Shown here in pieces: positions 23,348 through 34,586 of a stretch of 64,000 nucleotides of DNA. The notes beneath the pieces were generated by a model that worked only from the letters and a program-made list of their open reading frames with translations, ran no database searches and was not told the DNA's origin. A program made the translations under genes and the position numbers. The DNA is taken from contig WHVD01000031.1 of assembly GCA_015178975.1 (NCBI GenBank), positions 496,001-560,000 of the forward strand, in the 5' to 3' direction. This DNA is from Hysterangium stoloniferum. Taxonomy: Eukaryota > Basidiomycota > Agaricomycetes > Hysterangiales > Hysterangiaceae. Position 1 is the stretch's first letter. Each line of letters opens with the position of its first letter.

Positions 23348-23945
23348 ATGGCCATATATTTGTTCACTATTACAACTATATTAATCTTGCCATTCTTTGT
23401 AGATACAATTTCTTGTTATACATAGTAATTAAATCTATGCAAATGTATGTATGCTCTCTCAGAGCCTCTGAATGTATATCCGCTTCTCTCAGAGCCTCTG
23501 GGAGTTAGCGCCTATCCTCTACAGCCAAAAAAGGGACGGGAGCAAACCGGAGCAAACCGGAGCATGGCCAGCAGCTCCAGCGGCTAAACCACTTTACTGA
23601 TGCACCCTCTCCCACAACTCCAGTATCCCTTAGCCTCCTCTTTTTATGATCCTACAAGCATTCAATGAGGTTGAGGTCTGGAAAATGTGCTGGCCATGGG
23701 AGGACATTAAAATTATTATCTTGAAACCAAGTCTGGGCCTTCTTGCAGGTGTGTTCAGGGTCATGATCTTGCTGAAAGATGACATTACCCACATATTTTC
23801 CATAATAGCTGAGGCTGGCTTGAAGATTCTCCTCCATAATCTTGAGATAAAGGTACCCATCCATCCTCTCATCTATCTTGAAAGAATACCCAGGTCCTTC
23901 CCACAGCATGTAGCCCCATAATATCACAAATCCATCTCCAAACCT

Positions 23946-24148
23946 CACAAAAAGTCCCTTCCAATGAGTCTCCTATATATAAATATTTGTAGTATTTCCA
24001 TATTTGGAGCTTATGCAATTGCACTGTATTTCCATAATATAGATATGATAGAAAATATTCACAAATATCTTTGATATTTTTGCATTTTTATTCTCTGAGT
24101 TATCAGGGATGTAAATCTGAAGTACCAAACATTGGAAGGGTTATTGTG
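23946..24148 (+). repeat. MITE-like copy of the Tc1 terminal repeat
   Basis: About 200 bp with the same internal sequence as 24631-24829 (CCCTTCCAATGAGTCTCCT at the left, GTACCAAACATTGGAAGGG at the right). It sits within the transposase ORF, so it moved there as an independent MITE or arrived by gene conversion. Its outermost bases have decayed. Confidence 0.75.
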
Positions 24149-24630
24149 GCACCCCCAACCATATTGAGACTATTGCACACAGTTTGGGTACAGATGGACT
24201 GGTTGGTGACATTCTTAAGAGCTTTGGCCACATCAAAAGCAGTGTCAGCCTTCCCAGAGCTGATGAGATGCTGTGCATAGTGAATATTAGTAGGGGAAAG
24301 CTTGGAGGGGTGACCACCAATAGACTTAGAGAGATGACTACAATGCTTGGAGTAAAGTCTAAAGACTGTGCCAATTCCATAACCAGTAGGAGCTGCAATG
24401 TGGCTAGCTGTATGGCCAGCATCAAGCAGTGAGAGGATATGATTCTGGCTGGCAAGAGACAAAGTGCACATTTTGGGAATTGGGACATTGCTAGTTGCTA
24501 AAGGCCATGTATTTATACTCCAGCACAATGTGGTCATGTGACATCATGTGATTTTGTTGATAGGACCCAGTTGGAGGTGAACAATCAACAAGGTCACATG
24601 ACTATAAGCATTTATAGTCATCAAGGCTGC

Positions 24631-24829
24631 CAGCCAAAAAACCCTTCCAATGAGTCTCCTGTATATATATATTTGTATTTGGAGCTTATATAATGAAATA
24701 GTATTTCCACAATCTATATATGATAGAGCATGCTCACAAATATTTTTGATATTTCTGCATTTTTATCCTCTGAGTTATCAAGGATATACATCTGAAGTAC
24801 CAAACATTGAAGGGTTTTTTGAGTCACTG
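24631..24829 (+). repeat. Terminal inverted repeat of the Tc1 element, right
   Basis: 199 bp, inner end CAGCCAAAAAACCC, outer end TTTTTTGAGTCACTG next to TA. It aligns along its length with the inverse of 21029-21239. Confidence 0.8.
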
Positions 24830-25214
24830 TATATGAATGAAGACAGGATCATCTGGAGCACATGGGGGTCGAATGCCTATTCAATGGAGACTATGGACAT
24901 ATTCCTTGGATTCATATGAGAGGGGTGGTTTTGGTTCGGGTATGAATTCTGAGTATGACGAGAATTGAGATGTTACTTCTTCAAGTTCTATTATGGAGGG
25001 AGGAGTCGGTTTTGAGTAGGAATTGAGGGTCAGTTTGGAGGATGATGCAGTGTTGAACATGATGGAGTTTTTGGACGTCAGATTTATGAAGCTGATTTGG
25101 CTGTGTAGAAGTTGTCTTGAGTGCCAAAGTATATATAAGAATTTGGGCTTGTGACGTGACTTGAAACTATAGCCATATTAGTCTCTTTCCAATTGAACTC
25201 TCTACACCGGAACC

Positions 25215-25640
25215 TCTCTAACAGAGCATAGAATCCTGCTTCCATTATGGTCAAATGACCTGTCATGTTTCAGACCCTGCTCCCATTCTGTTCCATCCCT
25301 AATACCCAGTTTGGTATTTGCTCATCTAATTTTATGTTTACTTGTTTTGCACCAGTCATTATTACCATATTTGGTATGGCATATAATTCAAAGTCTATAT
25401 AGTCTCCCATACTCATGTACTTACAATCCAGTTTCAATCTCAAACTAGTTACACCCTGAATACATCCTGATCCAATCCAGTCTCTACTCCTCTTGTCTGT
25501 CTGCACACTTGATTCCTAGAAATCCCATGGGAACTCCAGAATCTACAGTACATCTTCCTTGTAGGCATTCTGTCAGCTCAAAATATGGACACCTGGATGA
25601 GTGTACAAGGGCACAGCACATAAGCTGAAGCCAAGTCCAT
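25215..25640 (+). mobile_element. Gypsy LTR fragment
   Basis: Related to LTR E: CAAATGACCTGTCATGTTTC, then TTTGGTATTTGCTCATC, and the core CATAAGCTGAAGCCAAGTCC at 25619-25638. It is diverged, without recognisable termini or target duplication. The 90-odd bases on either side show no gene. Confidence 0.65.
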
Positions 25641-25990
25641 CCCAGTGCTCTGGTAATTATTCTAATACTCCTTGTACTAATCCCCGGAAACTCCCTGGGC
25701 TATTACCTGGGGACTCCATGGGACATTCCCAGAAAGTGTTCAGAATATTACTGGAAGCCCCATGGCACCGGAGATCCTCAGAACTTAACAAAGTGTCTCT
25801 TTTGCATATCTGTGCCTCTTTCTTAACCTCTTGCAGATATGGTACCTTGCTGGGCAATGGTTAAGCTTTACTTGTTTGGTCTATCAGTGAATCTCTGGGT
25901 TATGTTTTTTCAACCAGGTGTATCCCAAAATCAGCTGTGGCAACCCAGGCTCATCACTGCAAATGGGGTACATTTGCTATGATCCTTGTA

Positions 25991-26266
25991 TCACAGAATT
26001 AGGTCCACCATTTCTGTCATGGATCCTGCCTCATTCAGGGTTCCATCCACATTGTGCACTGGAATTGGATGAAGATGCTTCCAAGTGGTGAGTTGGTTCT
26101 CCTCAATGAACTCTGAATTGATGAATGATCCTGTAGCACCACAATCTAACAGGGCAGAGACCCCAAATATCTCAGCTGTATCAGTGGTCTGTATGTCAAC
26201 CTTAAGAGACAGGGTGTGAGAGGTATGGCAAAATATCCTCAGGAAATATAGTCTGGATGAGTCCAT
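25991..26266 (-). pseudogene. Gypsy aspartic protease fragment
   Basis: 91-codon frame with the retropepsin active site as ALLDCGATGSFINSEFI, where most relatives have DSGAT. The flap region and the second half of the domain are partly present (LHPIPVHNVDGTLNEAGS). It is cut off by an LTR of another family just past 26266. Confidence 0.8.
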
Positions 26267-26269
26267 ACT

Positions 26270-26857
26270 ATATCTCCATTATTATTTCTTCTCTCTCTCT
26301 ATTTTATTATACACTTATATTAGTTTGACGACCTATGTATGCGGTACATCAACTCTTGTGGGCACATACATGCCAGACTTATGTATTCTAGTGCCCATAA
26401 TTAGAACTCAGACACTTTTTACCCCGCAACCACGACTTACCCAGACACCCAGGTAGTGTCCTGTAAGTTGTGATTGGGGTATCATCTCGACCATTACAGA
26501 CGGGCTTCAACTATCCACGCAATCAGAGTTTCGAACTGTACCAGTCGAAACTCCATCTATATCTCAATCTGCGTGGACTACATCCATGCTACTCTACTAT
26601 TCAACTCTCTCGTTACTCTTTTCTACACTCGAGCAGTCATTCAGAATCACACTTAACAGTTGATTCCCTTTATTCGTTTTAGCTCTCTACTTTACTTAGA
26701 TAGCTACTTCACTCGATTGTATTGAACTAAGTAGTCAATACCTGTTCGGTCTGTATTAGACTTAGGCAGTCAATACATCTACGAGTCGTACCTAAATGGA
26801 CGATATTCTTCATATATAGAACGGTTAGAACTTCCACCACTCTTCACACAGGGAGTT
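26270..26857 (+). mobile_element. LTR of the TGTGAAG family, diverged copy
   Basis: Its right half matches the LTR at 62450-63089 and 58335-58578, including GTCAATAC blocks and the end CCACTCTTCACA at 26857. After that the sequence does not continue into the primer-binding region, so this is a solo or truncated LTR. The left boundary is not clear. Confidence 0.65.
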
Positions 26858-26899
26858 AGGACTGAGAGTAGTGACAATGACATCAGGGGTTCCTTGGTT

Positions 26900-27240
26900 G
26901 GGACATAGAAGGGTCAGCATTATGTACATATGGCTAGCACCATTATGGAGGGTGGCTGTTGAAAGGGAATATCATTTTCTATAGCCAAAAACTCAAAATG
27001 GTTATGTACAGGCAATGGAGGCCTACTCCTCATCCACTGCAAGCCCCAGAATCCTCTTCTACATACCTCTTCAATGTCTGCAGCACCTTGGCCATTCAGG
27101 TCCCCTGCAGCATGCACCTCACCTGCTGCCAACAACTGTTCCAGCATGGACATCTGTTCCTCAACTGGAATGGCCTGAACATCAAAAACACATGGGCAGT
27201 CTTTCACCCCAATGATAGCAGGCTCCCAGCACATTGTGAT
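26900..27240 (-). pseudogene. Gypsy gag 3' fragment
   Basis: Minus-strand frame of 104 codons with VQAIPVEEQMSMLEQLLAAG and RSRPPLPVHNHFEFLAIEND. The latter resembles the conserved tail just before the protease in agaricomycete gypsy elements (a run of the type RTPPLxxxNRFxxL). Probably the same element as the protease at 25991. Confidence 0.5.
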
Positions 27241-28211
27241 TGCATCTGAGGGTGTCTACCTCCATGGGCACAGGGATTATATATATCATATTTCCATCGC
27301 AGCATTAGCATTATCCCCCCCATTTGTTCCCTCACAAAGAACTGGTGCTGAAGAGCATTGGTAAGGAACTATCTATAAAATGGCATCCTCGGCCAAAAGG
27401 TGGGTAGTCTGCTTTACTCTTCATGCACCTTCTTCATGCGTCCCATTACACTGGCTACAGATTTCTAAACCAATGTCACAACAAAGCTTGCTCAGGCTGG
27501 TCATACATGGTCAGACTATTTCCAATTTGATTATAGATTTTCTGACAACGTCTTTATGCTTTATGTATTCTAGGCCGATTTTAACAGCCAAAATCTTCTC
27601 CGTATTCATCACTTGAATGCATGCAGGAATCAATCTGGCCTGGCTCTCAGCAAGTTTCAAAAACGGACGTGGCTGACGTGTCAAATGCTTGGTTGGTGCC
27701 ATCAGGGGCATACCAACAAGATTGCTGGCATCATATCAGGAATTTGTGAGTTAACATTATTAAATAATTTTTAATTTGATATCTTATTTCATAATATAGA
27801 ACCCTAGACCTTCAGCTGCAGAATGACTCGTATGCATTGACTCTTGATGTTTTCCCCAACTAGCACATCACCACAGCTACCCAAAAATGAACAGACTCGG
27901 TGAGTGGTTATTTGACGGAACATAAAATCCTGTGATGTGGATAGGACTTGAATTTCAAAGCGTCCTTTCTGCTGGGCTCACCCATATACGTAGATGGCCA
28001 TACTTATGAAAAGATAAGGAAGAAACGACGACAAGGCTCGCTCGTTCACAGCTCGCTTGTGTTCCTTTACGTGTGTCTCTGGCTTTAGTTGATCAAATGG
28101 AATATAATAGTTTTGAGTCTTATTTGTCGAGAGACAACGCTCACCGAATGGTGTGCGCAGCGCTCGTTATTTTTTTGCGTATGTAATACAATTTATGTAA
28201 GCGACCTAGCT
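27241..28211. other. No supported gene
   Basis: Mixed composition. Open frames of 60-78 codons occur but none carries a motif. A switch from transposon-like AT-rich DNA to more host-like DNA occurs around 27850. Confidence 0.4.
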
Positions 28212-28870
28212 CTTAATGATGAGTGCCGCACGATCCCTAGCTTGCCGCGAGCTGAACCTAAGGAGTGGCACGCGCCTTGGGTTCTCTTACGAGGACTCTG
28301 TCGATTCGCAGTCTTTTAACAATGTTCGTTCACTGACGTCTTCACATTCTTATACAGTTTATCTAATTAGTTTATCCACCCACCCCGCTCTCAGGTTGAT
28401 GACACTAGTAGTAAAGCAAACATCATTCTTAGGATTGATGGAAACGAGTGAATAGCAGAATAGTAGTCGAAACCCGCTCTCCCCAGCGGCGAGTCGCGTA
28501 CGCGGAGAGCTCTTCGCACGGAGATATTCCGAATTAGACGAAGCTGGATGACCCTATTCATATCTTCACATTGCTTCTCGATTTTTGCTACTCAGAAGAC
28601 TTAAACTCAAAACGCTAAGGGTCAGTGGTACTTTCTTGCACGACCACAAGACTACATAGAAAGCCCCGATCAGGTATACAAGTGGGAATGAATCTGAATA
28701 CTCCCTGTATGCGTGTGGTCAGAAACTATAAAATGAATTGGAATCGTGATCTTGTCCAATGCTGCTGAACCGTACTCATAACAAAACATGTTTGTGGGTC
28801 CGGTGGTGCTTCGGCTCTGGTATAACAATCGTTCCAGGCGTCCAACACCAGAAACGAATAAACAGCATGG
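28212..28870. repeat. Segmental duplication, copy 1
   Basis: Aligns over its length with 36976-37888, from the shared TGATGAGTGCCGCACGATCC to GAATAAACAGCATGGT. This copy is shorter: it lacks a 150 bp block and about 35 bp near 28706. The encoded function, if any, is unknown; a minus-strand frame in copy 2 reads MLFIRFWVLDAWNDRYTRSK. Confidence 0.85.
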
Positions 28871-29300
28871 TTTCTGCTGGCTAGTCGTTTAGGAATTTGA
28901 CGGCCAGGAGTACGCCTGGGGAGATTTGGATTAAGCGTGTTGCGGAGAATGAGAGGATTGCAGTGCGGTATTTGCTCAGAATCAAATTTTCTGTTGTTCT
29001 GTTTGTTCCCTTTTCGAAATAGATGATGCGATCGAGATTTTATATATATATATATTAGGGGAACGTAGATGGAAGCACGTGTCGATTACTGATCCTAACG
29101 AACCAATTGATCTTTTGCATTGCCTTCCAAATCCTCACCGGTCATCCTCCCTCTACTCCCTTCGAGACAGGCAATACAATAATATGTTAGCTGTCTGAGC
29201 AATTCGTACATGACTCATTACGCTTGTATCACGGCCGTGGAATTGCGCATAACGAACATTTTTAGCAGGAAAATCCCCTAATAACTCTAATATACATATT
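28871..29300. other. No gene seen; TA microsatellite
   Basis: Contains a (TA)n tract near 29040-29055. Nothing else identified. Confidence 0.5.
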
Positions 29301-30815
29301 ATCGTGGGTTCTAGCAACTCATCACCATATGCATCAACATGTCCCAGTCCTCGACCGATCCAATCGTTCGTTCTTTGGGTATTACAATGGTGCGTCAAGC
29401 ACGCGGTGGGACGTCCGCCTAATAAAATCAACGGAAGCATCGCCACTATCTCCGAACCCCCCCCCCCGCCATCTGTTTCTCAGTGCCCTACTCCAGGTGT
29501 GTCTAGACGGCCTCTTCATTAGTAATCCCGTTCCTAATGCGCTTATAATCGTGAGCTCCTCAACCCACACGGGGCCCATGCTTAACAGACCTAAACCTCG
29601 GAGTGCCGGGTTGCGGAGACCCTCTCCAACGAGCTTTCCACAACGCGGCTACTGTTTGGAAATAGATCGAAAAAGGTGGCGATCGGCGATGAGTAATCCT
29701 GATGACAGTGCAAAAAGACTCGGGATAACGAACAAGCGATGGTGACATGTGTGTGAGCTCAACATCCGTTAGACTCCCAGCCTGGGCCAGGTCCAGAATC
29801 CGACTTTGACTCCAACTGTCACTCTGGGCAGGCATGTGAAACCTATCTTCATGTTTGTCATTTTTTCATCACCATGCCCGTCGCGCACGCGAGTTGGCGA
29901 TCGGGCGGCCCTTCAGTTCGAGGGCGGTGAGCTGGGACTTTTTGTGTTTACACGTCGTCTGGTTGAAGAGCGAATGGGGGATGGCTGTTTGGCATAGAGA
30001 TTCTGACTCGCGAGAACGGACAAGTGTCCGTGATGCGGGAGGCGAAGGCCCGACTCCGAACCTGATCCAAAACCCGATCCAGAACCCAACTCTGAGTTTC
30101 GTCTTCGTCGTCGTGTTCCCTATTGCTACGCTCGTCGCTCGCGAGATGGCTGTCGGGTGATCCTTCGCGAAGCTGCACGATGCTTTTCGAGAGCGGACTG
30201 GGGCTTGGTTGGCCCTTGCGCATCGCCAGGCTGAAGTGCGAACGGGAGGGCTGGTTGCGGTAGGGATGCGCAGGGCGTATGAGGTGGTGCGAGGCGAGGG
30301 TGAGAAGCTCAATGATGGGTGCGGGTTTGTCAAGGATGTTGAAGAGCGGGGATCGGTGGTGAAGGAGGATGTGCGGTGTTTAGGAAGTGAGGACTCCATG
30401 AATGACGATGATATTCTACGCGTTTCTCCAATTTGATACGTCCGCGTCCGTCACCTACTAGGATGGCCTTTCCTACACTCCCACTACCATCGACGTCATC
30501 GTCATTGTTATCACTTCCACTCTCGCTGTCCGAGTCATCCAGCGCGCCGCCGCCAGTGTATGGCAGAAACGGCCATATACCCGCGCTAGAGATAGACGCG
30601 TCATACATGGACACCGGCGATGTTTGTGGCTCAGATGGAAGAGCGATTGGGTTAGCACGAGGAGAGGGTGAGGGGGTCAGACGTGGCGATGAAGGGTCGG
30701 GATGGGCGGATAGGTGGATACAGGCAAAACGAGGGCTGGCATGCGGGCTCGAGTGGAGGCTAGATTGCAGATGACCGTGCGTGGTGTCATTGTCTAGGAG
30801 AGGGAGGGTCCCCAC
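29301..30815 (-). other. GC-rich, host-like coding remnant, unresolved
   Basis: Composition is richer in GC than the neighbouring transposons and similar to the host genes at the left. Overlapping frames exist on both strands. The minus strand looks more protein-like: YDASISSAGIWPFLPYTGGG, then an acidic run DDSDSESGSDNNDDD, then KAILVGDGRGRIKLEKRVEY and, in another frame, LDKPAPIIELLTLASHH. I cannot resolve splice sites that join them. It may be a fragment of a host regulatory protein cut off by the Helitron at about 30815-30850. Confidence 0.3.
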
Positions 30816-33079
30816 AACGGTAGTGTCCTCTTTGCTCAGTGTTAGAGGTGTGTACAGGACCTTGATCACCATCAAAAAGTACAGTGTTTTCCCCAGGGAG
30901 ATGGACTCCAAGTGCCATTACTGCAGGAACCTGGTTGTGGAGTTCATTATGCATTAACTGCCAGACAGACTCATGTGCACTGACATAACGTGCATCAAGG
31001 TACTGTTGAATCTCATTTGGTGTTCTTCCAAATTCCATAGTTGTACGATCATGCCCTTTGTAACAGTATTTATACATGTACTTCATTGACCTATTGGTAA
31101 AGGTCAACTCAACATTGATATGGCATTTAAAGGTGAGAATCAAAATGGGGGAGTGAGGGACAACATGTCTATTGTCATATGTAAACTTGGGAGTTTCATA
31201 AACTCTTCCATTGTTGGGGCGAGCATATGTTGGATAGCCTTCCTCATTGACAATGGTGGCTTCACACCAATCCTTTGGATAGTATTTACTGCACTTCTTG
31301 TCAACCATACAGGCAGCATTTGGATGTTCAGCTCCACAGGGACCATGGGTCATGAGTTGACCTACTAAATTAAATAGTCTGGGATGTGTTTCAGGATCTG
31401 GAAAACAGGCAGAAACAAATGAGTCAACATCTTCTGATGTCCTTGGCTTATTCTGGTCATCAAACCATATGAGGCAGTGCATGTGTGGAAGACCCCGCTT
31501 TTTGAATTCAATGACATGGATATGGGCTACTGTTCTCCCAAAGATCTGGTTCTCTGTAATCATCTTGAGCAACTTAGCCTTCTTGGCAGCAAAGACACGG
31601 GAGACCAAATCAGGACGATCAGCAGCAGTCTATCCAGGAAGCAATTCATCAGTAACCTCCTTCCACTTGGGATTGGCTGTCATGGTGATGAAGCAGCTGG
31701 CATTGCCATACTTGTGTGCAATTGCAAATGAATTTTGTAGACTTTGTCTCATATCCCTTGAACTGCCAGTAAATGTAGAAGGGAGTATGACCCTCTGGCC
31801 AATACTATTGGCATTTGTACTGACATACTAATTTGTAAATGCATCAGCCACCTGGTTGTAGAGTTCTGCATGTAACCTTGGTTGATTATCCCTGAGAAAT
31901 CTCAATCTGCGCTGCTCTGTTACTGCCCAGGCATTGACAATATACTGCTGGAATAGCTTTTGTGCATAAAAAAGGGTCATGGCTTCATATGCTCTGGGAA
32001 ATAGGCAATAGGCATAATATTCACATTGGGTCACTTTCTGACTTTTATCTTCATCTTCACCTTCTTTATCCTGCTGTCCACGCTGGGGTTGCCAATTTTG
32101 ATTTGCATAGGGAATATCCCATGACCAACCATGCTCACCTCTGGGGAAGAGCATGACATAATGAAGGGGTGTATAAATGGCTTGTGCTTCATGGACATGA
32201 TGGAACTGGCCCCCCCCCTCCTCTGAACAATAATATCCCTTGGATCACCACGACCTGTGTCACCCTCTCCAGGAAGAATAACTGCAAGTTCATCACCAGT
32301 TGGAAGGTTGTACCGTCTGGGATCATTAAAAGCCTTGTAGCTCAGCCTGACATGCAACCTTGGAGTCTCTGCCTATGTCCTCAATCGCTCATGTGCCTGG
32401 CGATAGAGTTGTATAAAGGGATTATATTGCTCCATCATATCCTGCAAGTCAGAAAAGGTTTGGTTATTTAGGTTTCTATTTGCCCTGTGATTCTGCCTCT
32501 GCTGCAATGCCTGTATCAGTCCATGCTCCTGTACCAATGCAGGATCATGGATGTAAAGCTGAGCATAACTACGTGATACACCCTCTCCATAAGGAATCAA
32601 GGAACCATGCTGATGATACAATTCCCCATGGATTTTGAAGACATATGGGCCACCACCACCCTGCAAGACAGATTCATCCAAATTGACACTGAGTGATGTA
32701 AATGAAAAAGCATTATTATAGGCACAAATATTCTTGAGAAATTCCCTGCTGTTGTCTGTATTACCCTCCAGGAGAGATCTTAAAGTGTGAGGGACTGGCT
32801 CAAGTATTGGAAGGGCCACCTTTCCTCGCTTGCAACATTTGCCAAATTTTGGATTTGTCTTAGAGCTATTTGAGATACACTCATCCATCCAGTTTAAAGC
32901 TCCACAGTCTGAACACTGTATGTCCATACATCCCAAGTCATGTCTTTGGAATCTGTCCTCCACAACTGGTTGCTGTCTGATGGGTAATTGTGGAATGGGA
33001 GGTGGAGGTGGAGGTGGAGGCATAGCTGCAGGCTGTAAAATAGCTGGGGGTAGGGGAATAGCTGGAGGTAGGGCTAACT

Positions 33080-33620
33080 GTAGCTGTTGTTGTTGTGGAA
33101 CTGGATTTCCAGGTGGATAGTGAATCTGTGGTGGTGCCCACTGCACAATAGGTGGTTGTTGTTGTTGTGGAACTGGATTTCCAGGTGGATAGTGAATCTG
33201 TGGTGGTGCCCACTGCACAATAGGTGGTTGTTGTTGTTGTGGAACTGGATTTCCAGGTGGATGGTGGGGCTGTGGTGGGGCTAACTGCAAAATGGGTACC
33301 TGTGCCTGAAGTTGTGGGACTGGATTTCCAGGTGGATGGTGGGGTTGTGGTGGAGCTAATTGCAAAATGGGTACCTGTGCCTGATGTTGTGGGACTGGAT
33401 TTTCAGGTGGATGGTGAAGTTGTGGTGGTGCCCACTGCAAAATGGGTACCTGTGCCTGAAGTTGTGGGACTGGATTTCCAGGTGGATGGTGAAGCTGTGG
33501 TGGTGCCCACTGCAAAATAGGTGGTGGTTGTGCAGCTGGATTTCCAGGTGGATGGTGATGCTGTGGTGGTGCCCACTGCAAAATAGGTAGTTGTTGTTGT
33601 TGTGCAGCTTGATTTCCAGG
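33080..33620 (-). repeat. Pro/Gln-rich coding repeat, about 72-75 bp unit
   Basis: Seven imperfect units inside the Helitron ORF, each encoding a version of PILQLAPPQPHHPPGNPVPQ. Two adjacent units are almost identical. Low complexity, probably disordered in the protein. Confidence 0.85.
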
Positions 33621-34119
33621 TAGATGGTGATGCTGTAGTGGTGCTAACTGCAAAATGGGTAGCTGTGCCTGGACTTGTGGATGATTTTGCTGTACTGGTG
33701 CAGGTACATTTCCTGGTTGATGACCATGCTGTGCATGTGGTGCTGACTGTAAAACTGGTGGCTGCAGTTGAGCAGGTTGATGTAATTGTGGTAAAGGATT
33801 ATGCTGAGCATACAGAGCAGCTACTTCAGCAGAGCCAACTACAGCCTGGACAGCTTCAGATGCTAATGGCAAAATTGGTTGCTGCAGCTGAGCAGCTACA
33901 GCTACATTGCCTTGTATATGACCTGGTGCCTGTGGCTGAATAAGTGCATTTGCTGGTTGATGACCCTGTTGTATATGTGGTGCTACCTGCAAAATTGGTT
34001 GCTGCATTTGAGTAGCTGCATTTCCCTGTCCATGCCTCTGCCTCTGTCTCTGCCAAACAGGTATTAATGGTGGCAAATCTCTATACTGATTAAGCAAGTC
34101 AGTCATTGCATCAGAGCCA

Positions 34120-34452
34120 ACTGGAGCAGAGCGATTTGCAGCAGAGCCACTTGCAGCAGAGCCACTTGCAGCAGAGCCACTTGCAGCAGAGCCACTTGCA
34201 GCAGAGCCACCTGCAGCAGAGCCACCTGCAGCAGAGCCACCTGCAGCAGAGCCACCTGCAGCAGAGCCACCTGCAGCAGAGCCACCTGCAGCAGAGCCAC
34301 CTGCAGCAGAGCCACCTGCAGCAGAGCCACCTGCAGCAGAGCCACCTGCAGCAGAGCCACCTGCAGCAGAGCCACCTGCAGCAGAGCCACCTGCAGCAGA
34401 GCCACCTGCAGCAGAGCCACCTGCAGTAGAGCCACCTGCAGTAGAGCCACCT
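34120..34452 (-). repeat. 15 bp coding minisatellite, GGSAA pentapeptide, about 22 units
   Basis: Near-perfect GCAGAGCCACCTGCA units encode Gly-Gly-Ser-Ala-Ala on the minus strand; four units are SGSAA and two are GGSTA. The array is open in all frames because the unit is a multiple of three without stops. Confidence 0.95.
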
Positions 34453-34586
34453 GGCTGAGCAACCAAAAATGGATTATCAGGTTGACCTCTACCAACAGGG
34501 AGATCTCCAAATGGTCGAGGAGGGAGTGGTATATTAGAATTCACAGCTAAACGTCGATGACGATCAGATGGAGATGTCATTTGCAA

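Larger units (their letters stand above)
21385..23603. mobile_element. DNA element R1, copy b, inserted in the Tc1 transposase
   Basis: Begins CATCAGTAAAATGAG and ends CACTTTACTGATG, an inverted pair of at least 10 bp, and it splits a transposase reading frame whose two halves continue on either side. The first 335 bp match copy a at 11165; a block at 23007-23050 matches 12053-12091. Its interior is a long minisatellite instead of the Cys-rich gene of copy a. I could not identify a clean target duplication because the flanks are CT-rich. Confidence 0.65.
21269..24537 (-). pseudogene. Tc1/mariner transposase, split and mutated
   Basis: Cut-and-paste DDE transposase. N-terminal part 24537-24148 has the paired-like helix-turn-helix region (SQNHILSLLDAGHTASHIA, GGHPSKLSPTN). 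The catalytic part 23948-23640 has VIFQQDHDPEHTCKK with the second aspartate and LPWPAHFPDLNLIE with the final glutamate. The C-terminus (EWNKIDVEVCQNLIESMPRR) is at 21383-21269, displaced by the R1 insertion. A stop follows the glutamate (23640s) and the copy of the terminal repeat at 23946-24148 removes part of the catalytic domain, including the first aspartate. It cannot be active. Confidence 0.82.
21029..24829 (-). mobile_element. Tc1-like transposon with long terminal inverted repeats
   Basis: Outer ends CAGTGACTCAAAAAACCC (21029) and its inverse GAGTCACTG (24829) are each flanked by TA (21027-21028, 24830-24831), the Tc1/mariner target. Each end is a repeat of about 200 bp (21029-21239 and 24631-24829), one the inverse of the other. 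Between them lies a minus-strand transposase, interrupted by an R1 element (21385-23603) and by a further copy of the terminal repeat (23946-24148). Confidence 0.8.
30850..34586 (-). pseudogene. Helitron Rep protein, N-terminal half, decayed
   Basis: Replication initiator of a rolling-circle transposon. N-terminal ORF 34586-32373 (737 codons) has a repeat-rich head, then a Cys pair region (CMDIQCSDCGALNWMDE and CCKRGKVALP) and Helitron motifs (NAFSFTSLSVNLD, GELYHQHGSLIP, AQLYIHDP). The reading goes on through a stop at 32373, a frameshift in the C9 run at 32210-32218, and stops near 31830 and 31630, to the HUH motif GLPHMHCLIWF and the catalytic region with YKYCYKGHDRT. Homology ends near 30850, so the SF1 helicase half is absent. 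All three internal stops are TAG where family members have Gln. Confidence 0.88.

Noticed and set aside
34103-34510. ORFs of repeated LLQVA and QQSHL in the other frames of the pentapeptide array
   Set aside because: Shadows of the 15 bp repeat inside the Helitron ORF.
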